Positions 36,201-45,547 of a DNA stretch of 64,000 bases are shown one piece after another. A program made the position numbers and the translations under genes. Every line of letters starts with the position of its first letter. Within the stretch, counting starts at the first letter, position 1. This stretch comes from Cristatella mucedo. Its lineage: Eukaryota > Bryozoa > Phylactolaemata > Cristatellidae. Where the stretch lies: positions 8,055,001 through 8,119,000 of the forward strand of contig WPIO01000010.1 of the NCBI GenBank assembly GCA_009760855.2. The letters are read 5' to 3'. The notes beneath the pieces are model-generated. The model made no database searches, had not been told where the DNA came from, and saw nothing but the letters and a program-made list of their open reading frames with translations.

Positions 36201-37270
36201 ACAGCCGACTTACTGCAAATTGCTCTAGATGCGGACTGTCAACAGTACAAGACGTGAACATGTAAAATATGTCGAGTTAGTCACGGCAGTTGAACCCAGA
36301 CCATCCAAAGCCGTAGAAATATCCACCAACTGCTCACAAATTTCCAAAGGATATGAATGTCTTTCTCAGCCATTCACAAATACTCGAACATCTTTCTACA
36401 CATACTTCAAAGAGATCAACGTTAAGCTTCGACCAAGTGCAAATAGGCCGTTCCCCTAAGTACCCATTCCTTAAGTATGCAGCTAGACTAGTTGCCATGT
36501 CTGCTACCTTCAGAGCGTGATGTTAAGAGAGTCCAGTCGAATACTTGATAGCAAAAAATTTCTGTTGAAAACCGTTGAGGATCACATTGTCCACCTACCT
36601 AACTAAACTGCATAAAACAATTAGTTACCTACTATTTGATCAATAGAATGAGAAATCCTGATGTGGGCCTGGTTGGGAGTAATCACTGCTTATTGCTTTA
36701 AGATATTCGCAATGACTAGTGAGTGGCTGAGGTTGGCTGAGGTTGTTTCCGTCACTGTGTGAGCTGACCTTGGCTCAGCCCTCCACAACGATAAGACACG
36801 TGTATATCTTTCCCTGTATTTTGTAATCCTAATACTCCGTTATATTATAAATAAATTCGGCTGTCGATCAAGTCATGTCCACATTCACCAATGTGCTAAT
36901 TCTCACAAGGCCAGAGTACCATTCTGCTACACGTAGCTAAATGCAATCCTTACAGCAACTTGAAAAGCATATTTGCTAGACATAAAAAGCCGGCAAGGAA
37001 TTATCATACAAAAGTTGAACCATCAATCAATCGGCTTCTTCTCCAGTGGTGTACTTAAATTGCTAATTCACTAGCCAAGCTATATGGAGAAAAACTTTAA
37101 CGCAGCAATTCTAGAGTTCACTAATCTAGGTAATGTTTACATATCAAGTTGCAGAGCATGGAGACATTAAGACCAGCCTCTATTCACATAAAGCCAGAAA
37201 AACCAGGAAGACATACTTCTCTCTTTCCCGAGGGGTTTTGTATAGCTTAACTTCTTCATATAGTTCTTGC
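24461..37270 (-). CDS. VPS28: VPS28, ESCRT-I subunit (spliced, first exon not found)
   Basis: VPS28 is a core subunit of ESCRT-I (with TSG101, VPS37 and MVB12/UBAP1), which sorts ubiquitinated cargo on endosomes; its C-terminal four-helix domain recruits ESCRT-II. Seven minus-strand exons join without frame breaks: 37270-37217, 33492-33403, 32683-32578, 30242-30141, 30010-29957, 27370-27279 and 24581-24461. All introns are GT-AG. The product is 205 residues from its first visible complete codon, against about 221 for human VPS28, so only some 16 N-terminal residues are missing. Family landmarks in order are [84 protein letters not shown] and [10 protein letters not shown], then a stop 15 residues later. 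The intact frame and many introns argue against a processed pseudogene. An AATAAA on the same strand lies at 24203-24198. Introns hold L2 and SINE pieces. No other family fits. Confidence 0.95.
24582..27278 (-). other. VPS28 last intron
   Basis: A 2.7-kb intron. It holds an L2-like fragment at 25768-25925 and a C-run/G-run hairpin near 26792-26815; nothing else is recognised. Confidence 0.8.
25768..25925 (-). mobile_element. L2 LINE fragment, deleted
   Basis: TAATAATAATACATTTG and the tail motif, then a jump to the segment AACCTTGAAGTCTATACGCT...GTAGGTCGGCAAGAAG, which belongs to the C-terminal coding part of L2. Confidence 0.75.
27279..27370 (-). CDS. VPS28: VPS28 exon
   Basis: This 92-nt exon encodes [20 protein letters not shown] then [10 protein letters not shown], ending on the first two bases of a Trp codon. 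The acceptor is CTTTTTAG and the donor is GTAAGG. The Trp is completed by the first base of the last exon. Confidence 0.96.
28845..29150 (-). mobile_element. L2 LINE fragment, diverged
   Basis: The minus strand reads [20 protein letters not shown], the conserved L2 C-terminal motif, with flanking similarity to GGTGTGATGTGGCAGCTA. Strongly diverged. Confidence 0.75.
29478..29640 (-). mobile_element. tRNA-derived SINE with L2-like tail, family A
   Basis: Read on the minus strand: A-box-like TGGCCCAGGGGTTAAAGTGC, a B-box-like GGGCTCGAGCCCTG, GGCATATGTGAAGCGCCTGG, then GAGATTAAGTTCTCTTAGAG and CAAATGAATTTTATA. Confidence 0.8.
29957..30010 (-). CDS. VPS28: VPS28 exon
   Basis: This 54-nt phase-0 exon encodes [18 protein letters not shown], nearly identical to the start of the C-terminal helical domain in human VPS28. 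The acceptor is TTGCTGCAG and the donor is GTTTGT. Confidence 0.96.
30141..30242 (-). CDS. VPS28: VPS28 exon
   Basis: This 102-nt, 34-codon phase-0 exon contains [15 protein letters not shown] then [19 protein letters not shown]. The acceptor is TTTTTTTAG and the donor is GTGAGC. It covers the linker between the N-terminal core and the C-terminal four-helix domain, with the family's hallmark [10 protein letters not shown]. Confidence 0.96.
30495..30585 (-). mobile_element. L2-like or SINE A 3' tail
   Basis: Diverged tail: CATTTCTATAGCACTCTATT, then GAGAATATTTCTCTTTATAG and CACTCTACAAATGTAGG. Confidence 0.5.
30845..30985 (+). mobile_element. tRNA-like SINE, family C
   Basis: TAGACCGCTAACTCAGAGGC then GGGATCGTTCCCAACTGG (A- and B-box-like), followed by the body AATTCCCTATCGGCACATAG and CAGACGGCCTCCGATCGC. 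Shares its body with the copies at 31075 and 34895. Confidence 0.6.
31075..31215 (+). mobile_element. tRNA-like SINE, family C
   Basis: CGATAGCTCAATCGGCAGAG is a good A box, and GTGGTATCATTACC a weak B box. The body TTTCGGCACTCAGTCCCATG and CAGATAGCCTCTAGTCGC matches the other two copies. Confidence 0.65.
31568..31932 (-). mobile_element. L2 LINE, 3' end
   Basis: ATAATAACAATAATAATGC tail, the GAGAACTTAATCTCTTTCTA motif, the AAAGGGAAATGCAATTGAAT untranslated segment and the C-terminal coding end. 5' truncated at about 31932. Confidence 0.92.
32578..32683 (-). CDS. VPS28: VPS28 exon
   Basis: This 106-nt exon encodes [20 protein letters not shown] followed by [15 protein letters not shown]. 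The acceptor is TTATTTCTAG and the donor is GTGAGG. The first base completes the Glu codon of the previous exon and the exon ends on a codon boundary. Confidence 0.95.
32797..32875 (+). mobile_element. SINE A / L2-type 3' tail
   Basis: TATGTGAAGCGCCTGAATAG, GACTAAGTTCTCTTAGGGCG, CTATACAAATG then (ATT)n. Matches the SINE A tail at 14620 almost base for base; the tRNA head is missing. Confidence 0.85.
33109..33209. repeat. (CA)n/(CGCA)n microsatellite
   Basis: About 100 bases: CGCGCG and CACGCA units followed by a long uninterrupted CA tract. It lies inside a VPS28 intron, about 190 bases from an exon. Confidence 0.98.
33403..33492 (-). CDS. VPS28: VPS28 exon
   Basis: This 90-nt exon encodes [15 protein letters not shown] and then [14 protein letters not shown], ending two bases into a Glu codon. 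The acceptor is CACTGCAG and the donor is GTAAGC. Phases match both neighbouring exons exactly (a split Lys before, a split Glu after). It belongs to the N-terminal ESCRT-I core domain. Confidence 0.95.
34895..35010 (+). mobile_element. tRNA-like SINE, family C
   Basis: GTGGGATCACCACACCGAAG, then TTCTCTGTTCTCAGTCCCAA and GGCAGCTGGCCTTTGGCC. The body matches the copies at 30845 and 31075; the head is decayed. Confidence 0.55.
35125..35262 (+). mobile_element. tRNA-derived SINE with L2-like tail, family A
   Basis: GCGGGTTTGGCGCAGTTGTT (A-box region), GGGCTTGATCCCTG (B box), GGCATATGTGAAGCTACTGA, GAGATTAAGTTCTCTTATGG and CGCTATACAAATGATATAT. Confidence 0.88.
35600..35745 (+). mobile_element. 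tRNA-derived SINE, family B
   Basis: Head decayed. Body GTCCTGCAGTGGGCAATCCC, AGCAAGTGGTGGCGATAGCC, GTGAAGGCTCTTCTGCCATT and ACATAAATGAGGCATTTAAA matches the other family B copies. Confidence 0.75.
37217..37270 (-). CDS. VPS28: VPS28 exon (first one found)
   Basis: This 54-nt exon encodes [17 protein letters not shown] plus two bases of a Lys codon. The acceptor is a pyrimidine-rich CTTCTTCCAG and the donor is GTATGT. It opens with one base that finishes a codon begun in an unseen upstream exon, so the start codon lies above 37270. Human VPS28 has Asn-Ala where this copy has Thr-Pro just before REREK. Confidence 0.93.
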
Positions 37271-37484
37271 CTGGAAGAAGCAGCTCCAGCTAAAATGATA
37301 AACACTTGCCTTTACACATTGAATATGTGCAGCTATACGAAAAAATTCTCATCAAGAATGGATGAGGATGCCAACATCCTTCTGGTAGGGAGAGAGTAAA
37401 GTAAAGGGCAGCTGATTGAACAGCCTAATTTACAAAGTAGCACAAGAGCCTTAAAGGCTTTCACCTCACTTTTGGCAGGAATAA

Positions 37485-37565
37485 ATACTTGCCTGCTGCT
37501 TGGCTCGAACCTACGACCTGGGTTGTTGACACATGAGCACCTTAATACTAGGTAAAGACCGAGCA
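37485..37565 (-). mobile_element. tRNA-like SINE head
   Basis: Minus strand: TACCTAGTATTAAGGTGCTC (A box region), CCCAGGTCGTAGGTTCGAGC (B box). Family cannot be decided. Confidence 0.5.
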
Positions 37566-38125
37566 GCACATAAACAACCTAGCCTACCCCAAACTAGCTA
37601 GAATTTGCCAGGTATGGCTTGGGTGTACCCATGCCACTCGTAATTGAAAAGCACCTGATCTACAAACTATATGAAAAAACAATGTCAGTGGATCATGGAT
37701 CCTAGTATGCAAACACCAACGGCATGCAGCAACTCCACATATGCAATAGCCGACAATAATACTAAGCATGAACTAATTAAATTGACGGCAGCCCTAGAGT
37801 ATGGCCTAATCAGCAAATGGGTCGCTACCTGGGAAACAAATAGGAGCGTTGAATTATGTGGACTATACCATAATATGACTAATTATGGACACAGGGCCCA
37901 TTAGTAGCACATTCGTGGCTCGTTTAGGACTGCTTGGATAGAGCATACACCAAAGTCGGTCCGATTGCAGCAAAGACCTTAGCACTTAGTCTTCATTGAA
38001 CCCAAGCACAAACGTAGGTAATAACTTGGAATCAGTCCTCATGATTATCAGCTGCTCAGCAACAAACAGCTTGAGAAACATCCAGAATACTCTTGTGCAA
38101 AACCTAGAAATGTGCGGTCGTATAA

Positions 38126-39300
38126 TAATAGTAATAATAATAATAACACACTTGATAAAAAAACCTCAGAGAACTCAATCTCTTTCTAAGCACTTTACAT
38201 TTGCTGCAAAGGAGGTAAGATCGAACGGTGAGTGGTAGCATGCTCGACAAACAACAAGAATAACATGGTTAGGGGTGACATGCACAGGGTCAGCATGCAA
38301 GTGGGGATAGTGACAGCATGCACAGCATCAGCACGAATAAGCACATAAAGGATAAATCACAGGGACCCACTACACGCTGTCATAAATAGGAGTTTATAGT
38401 TTCTTTTTAAATGTGGTCAAGTCAGGGAATGTCGTGACGCAAGTCGGGAAAGAGTTCCAGGCTTTGCAAGCCTACAAACTAAAGGCACGGTCTCCTAAGA
38501 ATTTGAGGTTTGTACGAGGTATAGGTAAACAGTTAGATTCCGAAAAGCAGATGGTACGACGCTTAACCTGCCTGGTAGGGCAGTAGATCTGATAGGTAGC
38601 TGGAGCCAAAGAATGAAGGGATCTAAAAGTGAGCGACAAAACCTTCAAGTCGGTGCGTTACATGACTGGTAGCCAGTGGAGGTCTGCGAGAAGTGGTGTG
38701 ATGTGGCAACTGCACCACTCACGATAAACAAGCAGAGCTGCAGAGTTTTGCACCAGCTGTAAGCGCCTGATTGCACAGGCCGGTAGACCAGCAAGCAGTG
38801 AGCTACAGAAGTCAAGATGGGATGTCACAAATGCATGGACCAACTTAGATGGGGTATCTCTGCCTAAATAGCCCGAATTTTAGCAATGCTATTTAGCTGA
38901 AAGTAGGCAGACTTGATTGTGGAGCTGATGTGGTCGTCTAACGAAAGGTCATTTTGGAACATGACACCTAGATTTCGTGCAGATTCAACAGGAGATACGC
39001 TGTCAAAGCCGATTTTGAGTGTTAGCCTCTCCAATTTCTGAATCACACTTGGTTTGCCCATAACTAGGAAGTTGGTTTTATCATCATTCAATTTGACAAT
39101 TTGCTGCCATCCATGTGCGGATGTCATCAATACATGCAGCAAGGGAGTTAAGAGAATTCGACATGCTGGAGGGCAGGGAGGGATCAAAGCAAAGGTACAA
39201 CCGAGTATCATCCACATAGAAGTGAAAGCCTAGATTTCTCTTGGCAATCACATCACCAAGAGGAAGAGTATAAACCGTGAAAAGAATAGGACCGTGAAAA
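38126..39300 (-). mobile_element. L2 LINE, 5'-truncated
   Basis: Minus strand from about 39300: [20 protein letters not shown] (first catalytic-site Ala changed to Val), [40 protein letters not shown], then the tail and (ATT)n at 38126-38150. Several frameshifts. Confidence 0.93.
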
Positions 39301-39410
39301 GAACAGTATAAACTATAACACAAACATTAGCAGTATAAATCATAGCATAAACACTATAAACCAGAACATAAACCGTGAAAAGAACAGTATAAATATAATA
39401 CACGGTTAAA
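39270..39410. repeat. Degenerate short tandem array at the L2 5' end
   Basis: ACCGTGAAAAGAA occurs three times (about 39277, 39293, 39370), interspersed with AGTATAAA and CATAAAC-like units over 130 bases. The repeated words come from the L2 sequence itself. Confidence 0.7.
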
Positions 39411-39743
39411 AGCTAAGTGAAACACGACGTCCAGAACCTTGAAGATAGGCAATGGGTCACGGTTGACATGTAACAGAGCTACAGAGCGGAAACAACCCAA
39501 TCAATGACACGTGACAACGTCATGAGATAATGACATGCAAGATTACTGCAAGGCCACTCACGAAATATTGTGTGAAAGATGGGCCTCTGGTGATTACCGA
39601 GCCACACCTACTGCCAAATTCATTCTGTCTCGATGCTACCAAGCAAACTGTAAAGTTCATGCAGAGCTTTCAAATCAGAGCTAATGGGTCGGTCCATGTG
39701 ATTTTCTGGTACAGCTAAAAACTTTGCAGGGGCGTCTTGATAA

Positions 39744-39747
<4 letters not shown>

Positions 39748-39806
<59 letters not shown>
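39748..39806. repeat. (GA)n microsatellite
   Basis: About 58 bases of uninterrupted GA, followed by 160 bases of purine-rich degenerate sequence to about 39970. Confidence 0.98.
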
Positions 39807-39808
<2 letters not shown>

Positions 39809-39974
39809 AAGAAAGTGATAGTGATACATAGTAAAAGAAAGAGGGTGATGGGAGAGCAAAAGAAAGAAAGTAAATAAAATGCTGAAAAAAAGAAATAAAG
39901 AGAGGATCTGGGGTAGAAATAGTGAGAAAGAGAGGAGCAAAAATATAAGGAGGTAAAAATAAGGAGAGAGACAG

Positions 39975-40137
39975 ATTGACACTGTCCACGTGACCTCTAA
40001 CCATGTTATGTTTGTTGACATTGTGCACGATTCCAGTAACCATTTGATCATGCTTCCTTTACAGCAAATGTAAAGTGCAAGAACGAGATTAAGTTACCTG
40101 AGAATGCTATACAAATATATTATTATTATTATTATAA
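39975..40137 (+). mobile_element. L2 LINE 3' end
   Basis: GTGACCTCTAACCATGTTAT, the GCAAATGTAAAGTGCAAGAA tail motif and (ATT)n at 40120-40136. Confidence 0.85.
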
Positions 40138-40790
40138 CTATAACCATGACAACTTGTACATAATGATGCTCAGTAACATTTATTAAGTCTGCACCCGACC
40201 CGGAAATTTTCAAAAAAGAGACTTCTTGTGTATCCATGACTGCCCTGATGCTACCTGGTGGAGCCTTTATGTTGTATTATGACTGACCAACTTTCTTAAT
40301 TTTGCTGTGCTCACGCATAGTCACTGAATGCTTGCTATATAAAAAATAGCACTAAATCACCATTATCATAATAATCTAACACAGAAGAAGAGATCAAAGG
40401 TTAGCATTCTCATTAACATTACGACGATCAGGTAATAATTTTTCAAAACAAAATCTATTTATGCTTGCAACAGCAGAGTAATATCCACATACCGATCATT
40501 TGCACCGTGAAGGAAACTGCTCATGTAAATGCTTAGCTAAGAAGCAGGCACATCTGACAAAGGCTTTCTCATATCACTAGGCCTAGGGCCTGGATGATGT
40601 GAATATTTTACGACCAACTAGCGAACATACAAATGCTTTCATTTCATTAGTTGAATTTCTTGTTCACATCTTCGTACAAACAAGGAATAGACTAAACATC
40701 ACTGAGCCATCAACCATGTGCATTTGTAATGCTACAATGACTCAGGAAGAAAGAATGGGTAATTTCGACCTCAGCAGTGGACCCACATAA
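40138..40790. other. No recognisable gene
   Basis: AT-rich DNA with one 63-codon frame (40599-40790) without motif. Confidence 0.45.
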
Positions 40791-40794
40791 ATAC

Positions 40795-40965
40795 TAGCTG
40801 ATTTAACAGCCTCTTTTTTTATAGCGACAGGGGAGCCTTTACTGCTATCACTGCCGATTGCAGCGACGATAAAGGATCGCCTGCCATAGGATTCAAACCC
40901 ACGACCTCGGTCCCGAGGTCGTGAAAAGCAACGGCCTTACCTAGTGAGCCATCATGGCTTACTGC
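40795..40965 (-). mobile_element. tRNA-derived SINE, family B
   Basis: Minus strand: GCCATGATGGCTCACTAGGT (A box), the palindrome CACGACCTCGGTCCCGAGG, B box GTGGGTTTGAATCCTATGG, body and AGGCTGTTAAATCAGCTAG end. Very like the copy at 9848. Confidence 0.85.
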
Positions 40966-40967
40966 AT

Positions 40968-41105
40968 GGGAGGCTTAGGACACTGTGTATGTTCTCACTA
41001 ACCCATTGACCTGTTTCCTTTACAGTATAGGTAACGTGCTTAGATAAAGATTTAGTCCACTTAGAGTGCCACACAAATGTCTTACAATGACGATGACAAT
41101 GATTA
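40968..41105 (+). mobile_element. L2 LINE 3' end, diverged
   Basis: TTCCTTTACAGTATAGGTAA, GTGCTTAGATAAAGATTTAG and AGAGTGCCACACAAATG resemble a decayed L2 tail; an ATTATTATTACATC triplet array follows to 41152. Confidence 0.6.
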
Positions 41106-41204
41106 TTATTACATCAATTATTATTATTACATCAATTATTATTATTACATCATCCTGGTGGTTCAGTAATCTTGATAGGCAAAAGTGCATGCACACTAAC
41201 TGGT

Positions 41205-41345
41205 GCAGTTCTGGTTTGGCACAGGAGTAATGTGCTTGCCTTTAAATGACCGGGTTCGTGGCTCCAGCCCTTCGGTATATGTAACATGCCTAGACAGAGA
41301 TAAAGTTCTCTTAGGGTGCTAGACAAATGACGTACTTTTTAACAA
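41205..41345 (+). mobile_element. tRNA-derived SINE with L2-like tail, family A
   Basis: TTCTGGTTTGGCACAGGAGT (A box region), GGCTCCAGCCCTTCGG (B box region), TATATGTAACATGCCTAGAC, AGATAAAGTTCTCTTAGGGT and GCTAGACAAATGACGT. Confidence 0.75.
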
Positions 41346-42515
41346 TACTGCTTATAAAATACCTATATTATTTGGCACACTGTGACAAGAGTTTGGTAGA
41401 AACAACCTTGCATTGAAACTAAAAGGTTGGAGTTTTATAACCTTGACCTCGACTGCACCTCCTAACCATGATCGGGTTTCAGCCCCTTCTCGATGCAATA
41501 TTGGTAATACAATTCGTGTTTCGGCATTCGGATATTTGACGAGCTTTGACAATTCCGACAACATCTAACTGATATCCCTACGATTGATAACTTCTTATTC
41601 AAATGGCTTCTAACAGAAAGCAGATGTTATTCCAAATTGGCAACGTTTGAGCAAGCAATTAATAATGACTTGGGCTGGTAAGATAAATGGGAACTGGAGA
41701 GTCTGCAAATGTCGACAGGGGCAAGTAAATTCAAAGTGATGCTAAGCAACCAATTGTGGCACACTACCTATACATATATCTGGCACGAAAACTCCAGCTA
41801 TTGCTATATAAATGTACAGTGTCGTGAAGTTAGTAGGTTGAAGTTCAGGGTTTCATGTGCATACAAACTGAAGGCTCGTCTCTGAACTGAAGGATATAAG
41901 ATAGGTTCGAGTAACAGACGGACCCAATTCCTACAGACAAGGTGGTGTGAAGGAAGGGCTTTTATACTGGGGCAACATCTTAAGGATCAGACCTGCAATG
42001 AACCAAAGCAAAATCCCTTGATTGGTTCGTACCATTCGGACCCTAGTCGGCAGGCAAAAAAGTCCCTCGCACAAGAACTTGATGATAAAAAAGGCTGTAG
42101 CTGAATTAGGCACAGTAGGATATATCACAGCAGTGTGGACATTACACCAAAATGCACCATCCCTCACGACGAAGGTCATGCCGAAGTACAAACCACCTCC
42201 TTTGCCAGAGTACTGGTTAGGTTCCTTAGATGCTCAGATCATATTATCACACAAGACTAGAGAGACGTAGATCCAGTCAAGAAAGGCCGGTGTTTAAAGG
42301 GCTTTATCTGACTGCAGATATGCTTAAAGTTGTTTGGCCTCTCGCAAACGAGGTTTTGAGTGTTTGCTTCTTTACTTTAAGGCACTTTCTTCCGGAACTC
42401 ATATTGTAGGAATGGCTAATTCTCACATGTATAATATAATGGTTAACAAGATCTTAAACTAAGTAGGCTTAGTATGGTGTAGACTTCCTCTTATCATAGT
42501 ATATACCTTTCGCTT
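41346..42515. other. No recognisable gene
   Basis: An 82-codon plus frame (42022-42270) and its minus shadow have no motif I know. Confidence 0.4.
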
Positions 42516-42519
42516 TCGC

Positions 42520-42873
42520 TGATTTACCCGCCAAGCACAATCTAGGCTTTCATGTTTATGAAGACAACACACAGTACCTGTGCTTTGATCCCTCCACTGC
42601 CGTTCAGCACCTCAAACTCAACTCCCTCGCAGCATGTATTGATTGCTGAAGTCGCACTTAGATGACATAACTTTCTCAAGCTGAATGATGGTAAAACTAA
42701 CTTACTAGGTATGTACAAATCTGGTCTCACTCAGAAATTGAAAGTCCAAACTCTTAAAATGAATGGCCAGTATATCTCCTGCAGCATGCGCATGCAATCT
42801 GGGTGTCCTGCTCCAAAGTGACCTCTCACTAGATGACCACTTAAACTCCTTAGTCCAGTCTGCCTACTTAAAT

Positions 42874-42911
<38 letters not shown>

Positions 42912-42912
42912 T

Positions 42913-42952
<40 letters not shown>

Positions 42953-43458
42953 AACTTTACATATACTTCCAGCTAAGTAGCATTGCAAAATTCGGGCTTG
43001 CTTAGATATCAGGCCAAGCATCGTACCACCCGTTTTTCGGAATCCAACAGTCTACAAATTCCTCGTACAAACCTTAAATCCTTTGGAGACCGTGCATTTA
43101 GTTCATATGCTCCCAAAGCCTGGAACTCCCTCCCGACCTGCGTCAGAACATCCCCTGACCTGACCACATTTAAAAGGAACTTAAAAACACACCTATTTAG
43201 GACAGCATTTAGTGGGTCCCTGTGATTCGTCCTTGATGTGCTTATGCGTGCTGACACTGTGCATGCTGCCACTAAACACATTTGCATGCTGACCCTGTGC
43301 ATGTCACCCCTAACTATATTATTCATTGTGTTTGTTTTTCAAGCATGATTTTACTTACCATTCAATTGCATTTCACTTTGCAGCAAATGTAAAGCGACTA
43401 GAAAGAGATTAAGTTCTCTGTGGGCGCTTTATCAAGTGCAGTATTATTATTATTATTA
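42520..43458 (+). mobile_element. L2 LINE, 5'-truncated, interrupted by an AT-rich palindrome
   Basis: The plus strand reads decayed YADD-region sequence from 42535, SPAACACNLGVLLQSDLSLD from 42769, then the insertion at 42870-42963. L2 resumes with [40 protein letters not shown] and the tail with (ATT)n at 43442-43458. Confidence 0.92.
42870..42963. mobile_element. AT-hairpin insertion with 5-bp target duplication
   Basis: A 94-bp insertion within L2, flanked by TACTT on both sides (42865-42869 and 42964-42968). It holds a (TA)n run, AAAGTTCC, a second (TA)n run and GGAACTTT, so its right part is one long hairpin. Confidence 0.75.
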
Positions 43459-43534
43459 TATGAGTGCCAGAGCCAGGCTGAGCCCAGCACGTGTTACATC
43501 CCGATCAGATCTGCGTTTCTCCTGTCCGTACAAA

Positions 43535-43620
43535 GACGCTTACAGTTGGTGCAAAACTCAAAAGCCAAGCTTTTCTGTCGCGCATGTTGCAGCTGCCATG
43601 TTACACCACTACTCACACTC
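43535..43620 (+). mobile_element. L2 LINE coding fragment
   Basis: CTTACAGTTGGTGCAAAACT then GCCATGTTACACCACTACTC matches the L2 segment that encodes [11 protein letters not shown]...HITPLLADL. Confidence 0.8.
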
Positions 43621-44540
43621 GTCTGTTCCTAAAAGCATTGGCTCCATCTGCGCGAACTCCCTACGGCTCACAGCAGCAGGGCCTCACGTAGGACCTGACC
43701 GGAAGTCAAGCTCGCCGTCGCCGTGCGGCTCCGCCGCCTCCTCTACTGCAAGGCGACACGCCTTGCACATGGACCACTGGCCTTCTAAGCCAGTAGCAAC
43801 AACTTCGCATTCGAGGCTGGACCTAACTTTTTTGGGGGATTTAGCTCAAGAAGGCACCAGCTTGAGCCAGCTGCTTAACGCGATTCTTTTACATTGCGCG
43901 GGTCCGACCAGTGCAGTGGCTCGGGCCAGACAAGACGTGTGTGGAACTTGGGGTGAGCCATTTCAGAGATACGCTAAGGACGCCAGTTTTTACACTAGTA
44001 ATATACGTGTATTCTGCATCGAAATACCCGGTAACGACATAAAAGCGCGGCGTAATACCGGGTGACAGCAGCGCTACCCCCACTCCTCCGACTTCGCGGA
44101 GTTGGCCGCATTTACGAGGGCGGCCCAACTCGACCGACTTAAGGGGAAGGCAAGGTCGTCGGAATAGTGCGCTCGACACTAACCTTGCTGATTTAGCGCA
44201 TACATTCTGCGTTGAAGAACGCAGCGACGTCGACAAGCCCGTCACTTGCCGACGGGAATGAGTTCAGGAACAACACTGGAAGAGCGACGACGGAAATGAC
44301 ATCATCTGTATGCATGACCTTGTCCTATGTAAACCGGGTATCCCCCAGCCCATGAGAACTGGGCGTGTGACTTTTTTGTGACCGTACCTCCCGGGCGACT
44401 GTTGCGAGGCGGCTACGTAGGACGTTGCCTAAAGCAGCTCGAGCTCTCCTGAAGCGCGGTGGTATCACAAGAAGCGCCAACCTTAACTTAACGAGACAAA
44501 AAACCAACATTTATTTCCTTAGGGAAATATTTCCATGTAT
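43621..44540. other. No recognisable gene; GC-richer
   Basis: The 209-codon plus frame (43436-44065) begins in the ATT tail of the L2 copy and is chance. A donor-like GGGAG|GTACGG lies on the minus strand near 44385, but no N-terminal peptide fits VPS28. Confidence 0.35.
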
Positions 44541-44544
44541 ATAG

Positions 44545-45547
44545 TGTTACGAACCCAATGCAGCGGCTTCTAAACTAAAGTCCTTTGTAACGAACACAGC
44601 GCACGTATCGGGTGCCAGTTTGTGCAGATGCGAGATGAATAGTAGTCATTGACTGGCGCCAGCGAGAGTATCGCCAAGGTACCGGCATACACCAAGGCTG
44701 CGCACGATAATATTGTTATTGTATTTGCAACGGAGCAGCTCTCAGGCTAGCCGCGATATTAGCCCTTGCCTTAGTGGGTCTGACTAGGGTACCTGGAGCA
44801 ACCGTAGCGGGCGGACTAGCCAAGAACAATTGGGTAGGGGGGACACATTAGTTAAACCGGGAGCGGAGCGAGGCGTCAGTTGACAGCGAGATCCGCTTAG
44901 GTTAGAATGGAGCTTGGGTAGACAAAGAGCGGTCAGGATGTGGTCTGACTACTGTGCTCCACTAGACAAAGAGCTAAAGGATGGCAAGCTGGCGGAGGAT
45001 CCAGCTAATAAATTACAGGCAGATGCGAATAGGCCGAGGACGGACACCGAGAGCTAGGGTCCGACAAAAATAGCAGCTACGCTCAAGGTCAAGAGGCGGG
45101 GAGAGAGAGATATAAACGAGACGACTGACAGAGCTCAGGGCTGCAGCTTCGGTAGACTACGCTTCAAGAGCACGAGAGGCGAACCTACGGCGACGGACAG
45201 CTAAGTGCAACTTAGGCTGCGCAGTTGTGTTCTGCCGGCTACTCAGTTAGCTGCTCGTATCTTGGGGTGCTGTAGCGACACGCGCATAGGGTAGTTAGAT
45301 ATAGTCGGTCTTCGGGAGTTTTGCGCAGTAAACTCCGTCGGACCGATACGCGCCGCGTAAACGCACAGGGTAGTTGGTTATACTCGGGCTTCGAGAGTTC
45401 GCGCAGTTAACTCCGTCGGTCCGGTGCGCGCCGCGTAAAGCGTTGCGCCGTCGCGTAACCACTACTAACAGGCCCACAATAAACTATTGCTTTCGGCACC
45501 CATTTGTGGCCGCCTGTGTTTTAACCACATCGCAGCACTGCATCACA
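44545..45547 (+). mobile_element. LTR-like unit (probable LTR retrotransposon LTR)
   Basis: Starts TGTTACGAACCC and ends GCATCACA, roughly complementary ends. It has a TATA box (GATATAAACG near 45110) and AATAAA at 45478-45483, giving U3-R-U5 order on the plus strand. No convincing target duplication and no primer-binding site follow, so the boundaries are tentative. Confidence 0.45.
45289..45446. repeat. Tandem duplication, 79-bp period
   Basis: GGGTAGTT at 45289 and 45368 each begin a unit ending CTCCGTCGG-CCG-T-CGCGCCGCG-TAAA. Two copies with scattered mismatches, inside the LTR-like unit. Confidence 0.88.

Larger units (their letters stand above)
33493..37216 (-). other. VPS28 intron (longest)
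   Basis: A 3.7-kb intron. It contains SINE C (34895), SINE A (35125) and SINE B (35600) copies. Other frames in it are short and unremarkable. Confidence 0.8.

Noticed and set aside
43436-44065. 209-codon plus frame starting MQYYYYYY
   Set aside because: Begins in the (ATT)n tail of a LINE and shows no domain.
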